Origin: Meghimatium bilineatum
Taxonomy: Eukaryota; Mollusca; Gastropoda; Stylommatophora; Philomycidae
Length of the DNA stretch: 64,000 nucleotides
Reading direction: 5' to 3'
Assembly: GCA_034231615.1 (NCBI GenBank)
Contig: CM067322.1
Location: 52,458,456-52,522,455 of the forward strand
Shown: one piece after another, positions 33,333-44,344 of the stretch
Layout: every line of letters begins with the position of its first letter
Position numbering within the stretch: the first letter of the stretch is position 1
Notes under the pieces: model-generated
Database searches by the model: none
What the model was told of the DNA's origin: nothing
The model's input: only the letters and a program-made list of their open reading frames with translations
Made by a program: the position numbers and the translations under genes

Positions 33333-33471
33333 GTATGTATGTATGTATGTATGTATGTATGTATGTATGTATGTATGTATGTATGTATGTATGTATGTAT
33401 GTATGTATGTATGTATGTATGTATGTATGTATGTATATGTGTGTTTATGTATGTATGTATGTATGTATATA
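33333..33471 (+). repeat. (TATG)n microsatellite
   Basis: About 30 TATG units with a few interruptions near 33432-33448. The long HTYI and MYVC frames on both strands are artefacts of this repeat. Confidence 0.97.
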
Positions 33472-33599
33472 TAAGAATAGCGGGAACTTCGTGGAATGAT
33501 AAGAAAACGAACAAAAAAACTTTTAATACTTTGTATGAAAAAAAAAGAACTATTAAAAGAAATAAAGATAAGACAAATAATGTATTTTGAACAAATTAA

Positions 33600-33815
33600 A
33601 AGACATGACACCTTATTGCAGACCTTACTTGATTGAGGGGAGACGAGCAAGGGTAGACAGAGTTACAAGTGGGGAGAAATATCACGAGATTGACAGGTTA
33701 CAGTCTTGCAGAGTGCATAACCAAAGCAAGAGACATGGGATGTTGGAGGTACGTTTCAGCCAACCTTTGTTGCTAAGACGGCACATCATGATGATGAGTA
33801 ATGAGTTATAAACTG
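33600..33815 (+). mobile_element. RTE-like LINE 3' end
   Basis: Reading RRARVRQSYKWGEISRD, with shifts, parallels the minus-strand copy at 34945-35110 (GRQRYKWES, TGYSLAECTSKTRDKGMLE). It ends in the ATGATGATGAG microsatellite typical of RTE 3' ends. Confidence 0.6.
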
Positions 33816-33859
33816 ACATAATGGAAGAACTGACAGACACATAGGTTTCCAGTCTCCTG

Positions 33860-33990
33860 TCCGGCTCTGTGGCGAAGTGCTACAGAAAGAGTCTGTGACA
33901 GCCATGGTATCGAGTTCGATCCCCGTCACAGGCAATTGTGCGTCCGGACCGTTCAGAAAGAAATGGCAAACTACTGAATGTATATATATA
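33860..33990 (+). mobile_element. tRNA-derived SINE (fourth type)
   Basis: GGCTCTGTGGCGAAGTGCTA (A-box-like) and GAGTTCGATCCCCG (B box) about 40 nt on, with CCCCGTCACAGG able to pair back to CTGTGAC. It is followed by non-tRNA sequence ending in an (AT) run at 33976. A pseudo-tRNA or SINE head rather than a working tRNA, since acceptor pairing is poor. Confidence 0.6.
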
Positions 33991-34189
33991 TATATTACCT
34001 AGAAAATCACCACAGCTAAAAAATTATGGGTTGATAGCTACGTCCTGAATAGGATATGCTACCAATTTTAAAGGTTCCAGCTGTACTATCTATCTATGTT
34101 TTTTACAGCGCAGAATGCGGTGCAAAGGACAGAAACCAGAGCTCACTTTTTTCAACATACTCTGGAAGTCTGTTAGAATCACCATTACC

Positions 34190-34690
34190 AACGCATACCA
34201 AGCAAAGGGTAAAGAAATCTGCAAGACACATGATGCTGGTTATTTTATTTAACATGAAATGTGTCATATTGAAAAATTACCTGCCTCATTGCAACACGAC
34301 TTAGGAGCCAGTGCTACGTTGATCTCCATACCAAACTAAGAAAGACTGACCAGAAAACGAGGGATAACGCGCACTCAAATTATGCTCTTGTTTCAAGAAA
34401 TGCACCTTCCCATAAAGCATAGATTGCGTTTCAAACATCCAACGATTTGAATATTGAAATTATTCTGCACCCATCATATTCTCCAGATTTGTCTCCATAT
34501 GTCTTTTTCTTTTTAGAAAATCTTACCGGTGAAAGAAAATAATTTTGATAGTTGAGACATCGTACTGATCGTGATAACTGGTTTAGTTTGAAAAATAGGT
34601 TATTTTATTCTGAAAGTCTTTTAAATGTTTTGCAGAGATGGCATAAATTCTAGTGATCGTTAAGTTGAGAAGGAATAATCGTTGTAATAA
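34190..34690 (+). pseudogene. Mariner transposase relic
   Basis: Fragments in shifting frames match the C-terminal half of a mariner transposase: MLVILFNMKCVILKNYLP (family D of FFDxKG is N here) and, near 34470, IILHPSYSPDLSPYVFFF (the final SPxD aspartate reads V), then LQRWHKF near 34636. Both expected catalytic positions are changed, so it is inactive. TIRs were not found. Confidence 0.65.
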
Positions 34691-34749
34691 ATGTCAACTT
34701 TTTCCTCCTATTCCTTCGTGGTCAGGGCAAAGACATATCGCACGCCTCC

Positions 34750-34880
34750 TTTATGTATGTCTTTAGGGGGCAATCGAAGATCGTGGAATTCGGTTGTAAA
34801 CTCCCCACCCAGTCTCTTTAATCGCTTCTTACAGCATGCATGGTATGCGGTAGTGTTTTGTTACTATTCTTTGCTCTAGT
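34750..34880 (-). mobile_element. SINE-B fragment
   Basis: GCTTCTTACAGCATGCATGG and TTACTATTCTTTGCTC are the reversed SINE-B core and head. Confidence 0.65.
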
Positions 34881-34944
34881 TTTTTCTTACCGTCAACACA
34901 CTGGCGGAACATTGTCTCTCGCGACGTATTTGTTTATATTTCAT

Positions 34945-35690
34945 CATCATCAAATGCGGTCTCCGCAACGAAGGTTAGCTGCAAAAGATCTCCAACATCC
35001 CCTTGTCTCTTGTTTTGGAGGTGCACTCTGCTAGACTGTAACCTGTCCATCTTGCTATGGTACTCTCCCATTTGTATCTCTGCCTACCTCTTGATCGCTT
35101 CCCTTTGACTTTAGTCAAGTAAATTATTTATTTCTCTTAGTAATTCTTTCTTCAAATTAAGTGTTTTTAGCACCTCTTTATTTGTTTTCTTCTCTTTCCA
35201 TGATGTTATACATATTCTTCTATATACCCACATCTCAAATGCATCAATTATGTCTTCTAATTGTTTCTTTAGTATCCATGTTTCTGAGCCATACATTAAT
35301 ATATAATAGATGTAAAAAGGTAAAGGTAGGTCCCATGGCATCTGCCGTCGGGGATGAAGATAACTCTTCATGTACTAAGCCGCAGCAACTATTAGGTGGG
35401 GTGGCCAGTTCCCTTCCTTGCTGTTTTTACCTTCCCTAACTCATGCGTCAGGTACTCATTTACAGCTGAGTCGACTGGAGGAGTGGCCGTGTCAAGTGAG
35501 AAATCACAACCCGGATTTTTTTTTAATGTCCGGACGTGGTTTCGAACCTGGCACGCTGTAACCAAATGATAGCAAGCAAGCTCACTATCCATGTAGCATT
35601 TTATAATTCTCATTTTCAACTTGTTTGTAATTTGTTTAGATGTTACTATTTTCTTCATGACATTGAAGGTACTTTTAGCCATTCTTATTC
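34945..35690 (-). mobile_element. RTE-like LINE C-terminal relic, split by SINE-A
   Basis: Minus-strand reading KSTFNVMKKIVTSKQITNKL then (past the SINE) LMYGSETWILKKQLEDIIDA, MWVYRRICITSWKEKKTNKE, and GRQRYKWES. The SINE at 35300-35590 interrupts it after KMRIIKCY. The part 35610-35945 has been expanded into an 80-bp tandem repeat. Confidence 0.8.
35300..35590 (-). mobile_element. SINE-A, copy 3
   Basis: Reverse SINE-A with B box GGTTTCGAACC near 35548, TTTCACTTGACACGG-type body in reverse and CATGGGACCTACCTTTACC end. A short TACAT may be the target duplication. Confidence 0.8.
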
Positions 35691-35945
35691 TCCTATTAAC
35701 TCGTTTGTAATTTGTTTAGATGTTACTATTTTCATCATGTCATTGAAGGTACTTTTAGCCATTCTTATTCTCCTTTTAACTTGTTTGTAATTTGTTTAGA
35801 TGTTACTATTTTCCTCATGTCATTGAAGGTACTTTTAGCCATTCGTATTCTCCTTTTAACTTGTTTGTAATTTGTTTAGATGTTACTATTTTCCTCATGT
35901 CATTGAAGGTACTTTTAACCATTCCTATTCTCCTTTTAACTTTCT
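35605..35945 (+). repeat. 80-bp minisatellite inside LINE coding sequence
   Basis: TTGTTTGTAATTTGTTTAGA recurs at 35621, 35701, 35781 and 35861. The unit corresponds to the LINE reading MKKIVTSKQITNKL on the minus strand. Since 80 is not a multiple of three, the expansion came after loss of function or destroyed the frame. Confidence 0.92.
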
Positions 35946-36056
35946 GCTTCACATCTGCCGTCATTTTACCTTTTTTTAAATTGTAAATAATCACAGCTCG
36001 CGGGTACTGGGGTGAGCAGCGTTGCCACTAGGTTTCTTCCACTAGGTCTGACAATC

Positions 36057-36655
36057 AGTTGGTTGGTTGGTTGGCTACTGGATCAGCGGCTCATGGGCTC
36101 ATGCCCTTTGACCTAATGCCATTAGATGGCATTATATTGCTGGGAAGTCTGTGGATTTTCGGCCCACCCCGGGACAGAGCCAGAGAATAACTATCACACC
36201 TCCAGGAAGGTAGGTTTCAACCTATGCACTGCTCCCAGCCATTGTAGCCAAGATAGGGTTCACTGTGCTCATTCCCCGCCACCAATTGACTACTGGTTAT
36301 GCCGAACTTCTCTATTGCTCCAGGCATGCAACCAAATTTTCAAGGCAAAAGGATTGTCACGTCCTGAGTCACTGTGCCTCTATGATGGGCCTCAGCCATA
36401 GGAAAAACAGTGATGTCCATTTCCTCCTCCTCAGTGCTGCACAGTGCATCTCTGGTTCCCTCCCAACCACAGAGGGTGCATACATATATATTCAGGCAAA
36501 CATGAAAAACATTTCATCAACAAAACAAAATCATAACTGTATAGATGGCATGTCATGAAGCTTCTATAAGAAGATAATCTCAATATAACGGCATATTATC
36601 ACGAAGGTTTTCTGTTGCATGGATGGTATGTCTAATAGGCCATTGGTGAGACCCA
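36057..36655 (-). mobile_element. Mini-L (ORF-less L-A derivative), copy 2
   Basis: On the minus strand: L-A 5' module (5' end trimmed to GGGTCTCACCAATGG), L-A 5' UTR (CACCCTCTGTGGTTGGGAGG, CCAGGCATGCAACC-type blocks in reverse), then AATGCCATCTAATGGCATT, and the L-A 3' end with CCAACCAACCAACC. The whole ORF is missing. The junction is the same as in 62235-62830. No clear target duplication. Confidence 0.85.
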
Positions 36656-36659
36656 ATAT

Positions 36660-36995
36660 ATGGACACAGAGGTGATGGAGCCAGTCTTAGTCTTTTTAAG
36701 AGGCTGTTATGCCCAGTTCTGATGCGGAAGATAATAAACTGCTCAGCTGTATCAAGATATTGATAGTTGTCTTTGATCGACTTTTCTGAAAGATTTGATG
36801 AGAATCTCCTTTTCTTTGTAGGTGATTTCTTGGTATTTTTATTCCTGTGTTGCTCCGTAATTTACAAACATAGCCCATCAACATAGTCTCCTCACGTCCT
36901 GGTATGCCTTAGTGGGATGGTATCCACTGTAGTACTACCCTTCTGTGGATGCTCACTTCACGTATGACTTCCTTCGGGTCTGGAAATTTATTGTT
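36660..36995 (-). mobile_element. RNase H LINE C-terminal relic
   Basis: Minus reading includes STVDTIPLRHTRT-type remains of the WIPSHCGIPG box and KKNTKKSPTKKRRFSSNLSE; parallels 58255-58720 and 29600-29860. Confidence 0.6.
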
Positions 36996-36999
36996 GTAA

Positions 37000-37435
37000 A
37001 AGGCTTATAAGACATACATTGCACAAGAAAGAAATACCACCTGTTGACATTGGCTTGTTTTCTTTTTAGTTACTTCTGCAGAAATGTGTATTCTTGTGCT
37101 GATATTTTATGTAAACTTTAGCACCTCCATGCTTCTATGTGGTACATATCTTCAATCATGTTGCATACTACTGTTTTCGTTTGAAGATTATTCAGTTCTC
37201 TCATAATGACCAATACTTGTTGTTTATAGTGGTTCCAGACGCGTACCGATGGTGGTGCAAGGGGGGGGGGGTGCTATCACATCGGACATCAAGACTTGGG
37301 GGACATCAAAATGCCCCTCATAATAATTAAAACTATAAAATGGGGCTTACGTACCTTAACCGTGCCAAAGATGATATCTCGTTTAAAAAAGCATATTTTT
37401 TTCTTGTTAAGCACATTTATTTGGCGATTAAGCAA
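37000..37435. other. No clear feature; possible hAT left end
   Basis: AT-rich DNA with an 11-G run at 37261. GCAAGG-(G)n-TGCTATC resembles the GC-rich left end of some hAT elements, which would fit the pseudogene that follows. No inverted partner could be shown. Confidence 0.3.
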
Positions 37436-37606
37436 TAGTAAGTTTTTTGCACAAAAAAGGCAGAGGTAGAATCCAGTTCTATTTACAAGGCTAATTTAGA
37501 AGAAGAATGCGCTTTGGATTTGACCGATATCGGGCAGTGGCCAGTGGTTATTTAGGTCAACGTTAGGATGCACCTAATTGTGAGTGGTTCGAAACAACCC
37601 CAGAAC

Positions 37607-38001
37607 GTGCATGCGGTTGCGTCTGAGGGTCTCACCACTGGCTCACTAGACAAACCAACCATGCAACAGAAAACCTTAGTAGATGATATGCCTTTATATT
37701 GAGGTTATCTTATAGAATCTTCATGGCATGTCATCTATACAATCCCGTAGTCGTAACCTTCGATAACAGTTACCATGTTGTTCCGACAGGCCGACGTTGT
37801 GCTTGAACTAGTTACGGGCATAACATGGGTGAGTGAAACAACAAAGAAACCTGTCGCAAGGGCCAGAGTTGTGCCCTGATGTCGTCGTCTGTTTCGGCGA
37901 CATTAGACTCGAAACACCATTGAGTCGGATATCTGCTTGAACAGAGGGCGAAGCACTTATGGGAATACGCTGCGTGCTGTGAAGCCATTTTCTAATCAAG
38001 A
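37607..38001 (+). mobile_element. Element X, copy 2, with target duplication
   Basis: AACCCCAGAAC is at 37596-37606 and 38002-38012. 5' module GCATGCGGTTGCGTCTGAGG, AGTAGATGATATGCC/GGCATGTCATCTA; body CGTAGTCGTAACCTTCGATA; 3' end TTTTCTAATCAAGA. The T for C change in the left stem arm is a G-U-compatible change. Confidence 0.88.
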
Positions 38002-39861
38002 AACCCCAGAACATAAACCACAAATTCGAGAAGGGTATAACTGCATTCGGAGAAAAAAAGGAAGCTGACCAAAGTCTGGTTCTTTAAGAAAATGCTGAAT
38101 GGTGAAAAAGTACGCAGAATATGGATGTGTTATTTTCCAACAAGAAAGTCCTTGTTCTGTTTCTGTTGTCGTTTGTTTCCGATCCTGATTGAACCTGCCT
38201 TTGTTTCAGAAGAAGGTTTCAAAAAGTGAAGGAAATTATCGCCCCGAGAAACAAACCCCGAGTACAGTCCATCACATCAACAATCGCTGATGAAATGGAA
38301 GAAGCTTGAACTTCGGCATCGTACTGGTTACACCTTCGACAGTACCACTCAAGTACAAATTCAGAAAGAGCAACAACAACATAAAAATGGAGAGAGATTC
38401 TTAAACGAATAATCGACATTATTAGTTTCTGGGGGAAAACAAAACATGGCTCTACGAGGTCATCGGGAGTGTGACCCATTCGAATCGACGCAGAACAAGG
38501 TCAATTTCCTTGAGCTTGTAAAGATTTTGTCGAAGTATGCTCCCGTTCTCAAAGAACACACTCTTCGGATCCAACTTGGAGGTGTTCTACGGCCATCTTG
38601 TTCCCGAATGATCAAAACGAATTCATCAATTTATTGGGTGAACAAGTTCGGCGTTGTTATCCAGCGGGTAAAAGAAGCTAAATATTTTGCCATAATATTT
38701 GATAGCACACTCGATGTGTCTCACATGGATCAAACTTCGCAAGTGCTTCGTTATGTTGTGATGGAAGATCATCGTGTGTCTGTTGAAGAGTCTTTTATCG
38801 ACTTTATTGACACCGAGAAGAAAAATACCGACGAAATTGCAATAATGATTTTGAAGAAGCTAGAGGCGGACGGCCTCGACATCACGGACTGCCGAGTTTA
38901 GGGGTACAATAACCCTGCTGTGATGAAAGTGGAACATTCGGGAGTTCAGAAACGGCTTTGCGATATAAATCAAAAAGCCCAGTATATTGCCTGTTCGAAC
39001 CATAATTTAAAACTAGCTGGAATTCATGTGTAACAAGAAGAAGTAAACTCTGTGACCTTCTTTGGCAGGCTTGATCGTCTGCACACCTTCTCCAATTCAT
39101 CTCACCGATGGGACGTGCTGATCAAAACCACTGGAACGAGTCTCAAACTATTAGCCGAAACACGCTGAAGTGCGAGAGGCAAAGCGGTCAAAATAGTTAA
39201 AAGTAACTTTCTGAAGATTCTGGAAACATTTGAACTTCTAACTGAGAGAATCGAAAATTCGGAAATGAGATCCGCGGCTGACAGCTTGCTGGTGGCGATG
39301 CAGTCATTCACGTTCTTGACGTATCTTGGGTTCTTGGCTCCAGTTTTAATGGAAATAAACGACGCGCAGGCATATGTGCAGAAGAAGGGCTTAAGCATTC
39401 ATGATTGTGCAGCTAAAATTAAAGCTTTGAGTGAATCCTTCACAACTTCGAGGGAAAAGTAGCCAATACGAGTTTGAGCTATGCGCAGTCGGTGTGTTCT
39501 GAACTTGGAATCCCTACGGATCCATAGCGGCGAATACGTTGTAAAAAGAAGATGCCTGGAGAAGAAGCCGCCGATGCCGGGTTAAGCTACAGAAATTAAC
39601 TTCGGATGGAAATATGCGTTTCCATGGACAGAGTGAATCAGGAGATTTCAACAAGAATTGCAGAACTACATGAGGTTGCTTACAAGTTTGACTTTATTTC
39701 TCCAAAACAACTGTTAGACAATGGAGTCGACATTAATCTTCACAACTCTCCTGATGATGACATCAACAAGGATGCATTTTTACTCGAGAGAAAGCGACTA
39801 GTGAATTTTGTCGCAGCGTCTTCGGCCTTGAATTTAAAGGACCAAGGGCCTATGGAATTAC

Positions 39862-39874
39862 TTGCCTTCATTCT
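39862..39874 (+). repeat. Target site duplication, left (RNase H unit copy 2)
   Basis: TTGCCTTCATTCT, repeated at 40897-40909. Confidence 0.9.
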
Positions 39875-40896
39875 TCTTCTTTCGTTCATTTGAAACATGT
39901 CTGTATCTGTAATTCTGTCTCCTGAATAAAAGTCACTGTCTTTTGTAGTTCATACAGTGTCCCATAAAGATTTGATTCCAGTGTTGTTTCCTCTGGCCAA
40001 TATGTCTACCTCAGCGTTTCATGCTCAGAACACTCTTGAAGTATATGTTTGGCACTCTGTGCTGCCTGTCCACATGGCTGTGTTGCCAATATTGAACTTT
40101 GTATACATGTGACTGCGGAGTCGGTTGTGTCCTGTTCTGAAACGTAGAATTATAACTTGTTCTGATCTGTTCATAATGTGATAGTCATCTTGTGTTGGTG
40201 TTTGTGGCTTTCTTATTGACTTGATAGTCTGTTTTTTTCTGATGGTAGGTGATTGGTATATCTGGTTGGTCTTCGGCAGCACCTTCCTTAGCCAGTTGGT
40301 CTGCTTTTTCATTTCCTGGTATTCCACAGTGAAAGGGTATCCACTGCATGGTTACCCTATACTGGTAAGACAATTCGCTAAGTAGTTTTCCCAAGTCTGT
40401 TAGTATTCCAGATTGGAGAGCTTGTAGCACTGACCTTGCATCTGTCAGGAATACCACAGGCTGTAGACCAGAGTTGAAGTTCAGCAGTATTTTAGCTGCC
40501 ACACTAATTGCCTGGATTTCTGCATCATAATTATTGCAGAATTTTCCTGTCGGTGTTCTTATTGTATCTCTAGGCGTGTGTGGATATTCTATATATACAC
40601 CTGCACCTCCATTCCTCACAGCATTCTGTGCTGACCCATATATCTTGTGGATATTCCTCATCCAGGAAACTGAGGGTGACTGTCATTCGCTGCACACTGT
40701 TCTGTTCGTCCTCGCTTAGTATTCCTTTCACATGGATCTGAATGTATATTGGCATTCCATGCCTTTCACTCCAAGGGGTTTGTTCTGGTACAGACCTTAA
40801 GGGGCTGTCAACTTAAGGCAGGTCTGTAAGTTGTCTACAGAGTCGTTTAGCTTGATGGATAAAGCTGCTTCTCTTCTGTCGCCCCATTGCTAGATT
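39875..40896 (-). mobile_element. RNase H-only retroelement unit, copy 2
   Basis: A 1,022-bp minus-strand insert with a 13-bp target duplication. Its RNase H is in better condition than copy 1: SAQNAVRNGGAGVYIEYPHT, NNYDAEIQAISVAAKIL, FLTDARSVLQAL and MQWIPFHCGIPGNEKADQLA, though a frameshift splits off the first TDGS. Ends in the CATGTTTCA...GAACGAAAGAAGA tail. Its 5' end TAGCAATGGGGCGAC matches the start of copy 1. Confidence 0.85.
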
Positions 40897-41299
40897 TTGC
40901 CTTCATTCTGAAACATCAGCTTTCCCATTCAGTACCCAACATTGTCATTTTACTGCGTATGTTCCTAACTCTTGGAGTTAGTATAGCTACATGTGAAAGA
41001 AGTTTCTCCAAACTCAAATTAATCAAAAACTATATCATGTCAACTTTGAGCAACTGGATAATAAACAACCTCGCAATTATGTCAATCGAACATGAGCTGG
41101 TCAATGATGTGAGCTTCGGCAGTCATTTATGACTTCGCTAGTCAAAAAGATCGTAAAGTGAATTTGTAATTTTAAAATTTATTTCTATCTTTGTTAAATG
41201 TGGATAAAATCGATAATATTTAATAAACTTATAAAATTTTACTCGGATTTTTTTTTAGTAATTTCTGGCGGAGGGGTTTTTTCATAATAATATTCACTG

Positions 41300-42410
41300 C
41301 ACCGGGCTGCATCTCGTGAACAGTAATAGCTATATACTGCAACCTCTTTAGTTGGAAAAGTAAAGCAAGTTCCAATTATTTCGGCCCGTTCTTCAGTGTT
41401 TACTCGAATTTCTGGGGTGTAACGATATTGTTTATTGACTAGTATAAGTACTTCTTCTTCGTGTCTCTTTTCTCTATCATTTGGAAATGTTCATCCTCGG
41501 ATGTTGAATAAATTGTTGTTTGTAAGATGTGCATGCCATATCAATTTCTTCTTGCTGTAATCGATTTACAATTGCAATCATTTTATTGCAGACACCTGCA
41601 TTCCACTGCAATATTTTTAAGCGCTTTTTTGGTCTTTGGAGTCTGCATCGTGATTTTGTGTATCTTTTGAACCAGTAGTTATTTTCCTCTTATCTCTTTT
41701 CCTGGCTCCACAAATTAGGACACAGGACAAACCAGCTGAACTCTTTCGAGCCCGGCACTATCCGCTCGACAGGATTCCACAGATTAAGAACCAAAATGAA
41801 TCGTCTGCAACCTTTTATTTGACATATGAAGTCAATGTGTTGCCTATGGTTTTCAGCCTTGCCCTGGCTGGACTATTTTGTACCTTTCGGTCCAGTGTCT
41901 TCGTCTTACTTTTGGGTCAGGATGTGTTTCTCTAGCCCTTGCCCATCCAAGGATTGTCAACAGTGCAGGTTTCATTTTGGATTTTTCCTCTCCTAGACAG
42001 CTTGACTACCGGGGTTTTGAAGTCAAGAGTTCCTCTCTTCTAGGATAATTTTATTTGTTGCCAGGGATTCATTATCCTTCCTCTGTGGTTTATTTCTTGT
42101 GGTCTAAAGCAGCTCTCACTCAAGGGTGATGATTTACGAGTATTCCTCTGTTATTCCAATATTCATAATTCGCTCATGCTCTACCCAACCCTCTAAACCT
42201 ACCCACCTCCGGCACGTTTCTAGTTTGGTGTTAGTGATCCCACTCCAGCAACCTGAGGTTATAGCGACTCATACTCGCTTGACACATGGGGTATTTCAGT
42301 GCCACCTATCCCGCTCCGTAGTCAGCAACGCCGGTTTGGTCAGCGGCTACTTATTCGCAGGTGACCTCTATAGAGGCGTTTCTACTATCCGTCACCTGAA
42401 GTTGCTCTGG
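41300..42410 (-). mobile_element. LINE 5' end relic (5' UTR and start of endonuclease)
   Basis: Minus-strand frames near 41630 read LKILQWNAGVCNK, then IAIVNRLQQEEIDMA, the typical opening of an AP endonuclease. GC-richer sequence 41990-42410 upstream (on the minus strand) would be its 5' UTR. The rest of the ORF is missing. Confidence 0.5.
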
Positions 42411-42479
42411 TAAGGGTCTGTAGGAAAGGTCTGGCAAGGGGGCCCCGATTGAGTTAACACAAACTTAAATGACTGATCG

Positions 42480-42570
42480 AACGACGGAAAGTTGGGCACT
42501 TATGGGAGTGTCCCGCGTGATATGATGTTGGCTTCTAATCAAGAAATGTTCGATGAGTAATCAATCACTG
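42480..42570 (+). mobile_element. Element X-like 3' end
   Basis: GGGCACTTATGGGAGTGTCC, CGCGTGATATGA and CTTCTAATCAAGAAAT match the X 3' end. The upstream part (42410-42480) is not X. Confidence 0.5.
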
Positions 42571-42589
42571 AATTTTGGCCCTTGATTAC

Positions 42590-43300
42590 TACACAAACGT
42601 AGAAAAGTTACTCATGCAATATTTCCATTTGTGTCCGCATTTTTTAGGATGCAGAATTTGTCAATTTGCTTAATTTCCTGCAATTCAAGTGTGCAGGGAT
42701 CCACTGCAGCACAAATTTATTGTTAGCAGACAGCTGATTTAAATGTTATAGTAGTTTTTGTTAGATCTTTAGGTTCATTTTGGATAGTCTGGAGTGCTGA
42801 CATGATGACTATTTTAGCTTCTTTGAGTCTGTTCCTTTAGAGCAGTGTTTCTACGGGCGGGGCCCATGCCCTACAGGGGGACAATTTGATTATTCAGGGA
42901 AGCATTTAAAATAAGTTGTACTCATGCTTCATGTAGGGAATAAATTTTTGAATTTATAAAAAATATGTATATGTTACATAGGGTGCCATCAGAATTTTAG
43001 AAAATCTTTAGTGGAGCATGGTAAAGAAAAGGTTGGGAAACACTGCTTTAGAGACTTTGATGCTTATACGATTTCTTGCAGCTCTGCCCTGTATTTTGTT
43101 GATAATTTTCCAGTAGCGATTGAGAGTTCTAGTTTTAAGTTGTTTGAAATGAGTATCCATGCATCCTCTGATGATCCTTCTGTGACAACGTGAATCCACT
43201 GTGAGTTGGGGTATTAGGTGATCAAATGTTCTTTTTTGCTCTGAGGGCAGTAGAGGTTTCCATAGTTTTGCTCTCAATGCCTTCTTGATTATTTAGTTTC
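42590..43300 (-). mobile_element. RNase H LINE relic, split by a hAT MITE
   Basis: 43277-43054 minus reads LWKPLLPSEQKRTFDHLIPQ, then YWKIINKIQGRAARNR. Past the MITE, 42834-42600 reads MSALQTIQNEPKDLTKT and FVLQWIPAH, the RNase H box. Frame broken. Confidence 0.6.
42843..43045. mobile_element. hAT-type MITE with 8-bp target duplication
   Basis: 203 bp starting CAGTGTTTCTACGGG and ending GGTTGGGAAACACTG. CTTTAGAG flanks it at 42835-42842 and 43046-43053. No ORF. Inserted into a LINE relic. Confidence 0.85.
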
Positions 43301-43329
43301 ACAACTGCTGTCATATTGGTAAGATCCAT

Positions 43330-43510
43330 GAATTTATTTTCTTATATTTGTTCTGTATACTATGTAGTTTGGTTATTTGTTATTGTTTTCATATGTTCAG
43401 GAGACTGACACCATCTGCAAAGTCAAGATCTACTAATGGCATTTTGTGAATGTTTATGCATGACCCAATCAACAATATTGGTACAAGTTCAGCAAATGCT
43501 GTCTCTTTTT
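43330..43510 (-). mobile_element. LINE reverse transcriptase fragment
   Basis: Minus reading HKMPLVDLDFADGVSLL is an RT catalytic box with the second Asp of the FADD motif changed to Gly; related to RTE-type LDFADD boxes. Confidence 0.55.
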
Positions 43511-44040
43511 TAACGAAATATCGATAAAGAAGCATTTCACAGCTCTACTTGCAGATCTGTTGACACTCTGATAACATAGAGCTCATGAATTACAGTCCAT
43601 TGAAGCAACTAGCGACACTACTAATAGAAAACTATGGCCACCTGAAACGACTATCGCGGACAAGCTCATCATCCTTGTCTCAGGGTTGGTAACCATAGTT
43701 TATGAAATCTATATCTGCATCTGACTGGAGAACAAGGAAGAGTGGAAATGAAACCTTTCCATTTAAAGTTTGAGAAAGGCAAACTCAACATAGTAAAACA
43801 ACAATGGCAGTGGGGAAACACTGATAAAAGATCTGGCAACAAGCACATATACTTTATAAAAATCCCCGCTTAGTTTATTCTCGTATATATCAAACTTTGG
43901 TTACTACATAAATATTTTGTCTGCCCCGATCAATTTGTCATACAAGGGATTCCATTGTACTATTCTGGATGATCACAAGTTCTATTTATCAAAACGCCTA
44001 TCTCTTATTCTTAAATATTACTCGACAAATGTCACACATT
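43511..44040. other. No recognisable feature
   Basis: AT-rich, frequent stops in all frames, no repeat matched elsewhere in the window. Confidence 0.45.
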
Positions 44041-44044
44041 GTAT

Positions 44045-44340
44045 AAACATGAAATAGTAAAACAGCTACCCACCATGCATGTCATAAGAGGTGATTTTAT
44101 TGTAGGGGTTCTGCATTCATTCTCAAACTCAGATTTGCAGAATATAGTCTGGTGCAGAATTTCCGTCATTGTTTACAGATTTGCTGCAATGTATGACCCT
44201 TTGGGCCAAATATTCAACTTCAGTATGACTTCTGTGCTACTTTTACCACACATGGAATGGTAAAACCAACTCCACCCCAAAACCTTTGCTTCTTCTTATG
44301 ACATGCATGAAAGTGTTATATTCTGTTTTCCTTTCGAGCG
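44045..44340 (-). mobile_element. SINE-B, rearranged copy (with a second core piece)
   Basis: Minus-strand SINE-B body 44105-44340 (GACATGCATGAAAGTG-type core at right reversed, GCATTCATTCTCAAACTC tail at left). An additional plus-orientation core piece CATGCATGTCATAAGAGGTG at 44073 lies immediately left of it, so two partial copies abut in opposite orientations. Confidence 0.6.
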
Positions 44341-44344
44341 ACTA

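Larger units (their letters stand above)
37440..41135 (+). pseudogene. ZMYM1-like hAT transposase pseudogene, twice interrupted
   Basis: Order of parts on the plus strand: ECALDLTDIGQWP (37500), a TTF-type zinc finger region (VRRIWMCYFPTRKSLFCFCC, 38100), KVNFLELVKILSKYAPVLKE (38500), VKEAKYFAIIFDSTLDVSHM (38670), VEESFIDFIDTEKK, ADGLDITDCRV, VEHSGVQKRL (38930), SNHNLKLAGIHV, LTERIENSEMRS (39240), and the C-terminal dimerisation block TLGVSIATCERSFSKLKLIK (40960). This is a DUF4371/HATC protein of the kind often named zinc finger MYM-type protein 1. Stops (38900, 39033, 39166, 39462) and frameshifts kill it. Element X (37607-38001) and the RNase H unit (39875-40896) are inserted with target duplications. 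Removing them rejoins the reading (QPQN|HKP and LLAFILKHQLSHS). Confidence 0.85.

Noticed and set aside
33197-33650. Long ORFs of repeating HTYI or MYVC on both strands
   Set aside because: They are translations of the (TATG)n microsatellite, which is open in all frames.
33860-33935. Functional tRNA gene
   Set aside because: Boxes are present but acceptor-stem pairing is poor and it is followed by a SINE-like body ending in an AT run.
36126-36558. Protein gene with ORFs resembling those at 5541-5795 and 62366-62770
   Set aside because: All three are L-A 5' UTR read in reverse; the open frames recur because the UTR is repeated, not because it is coding.
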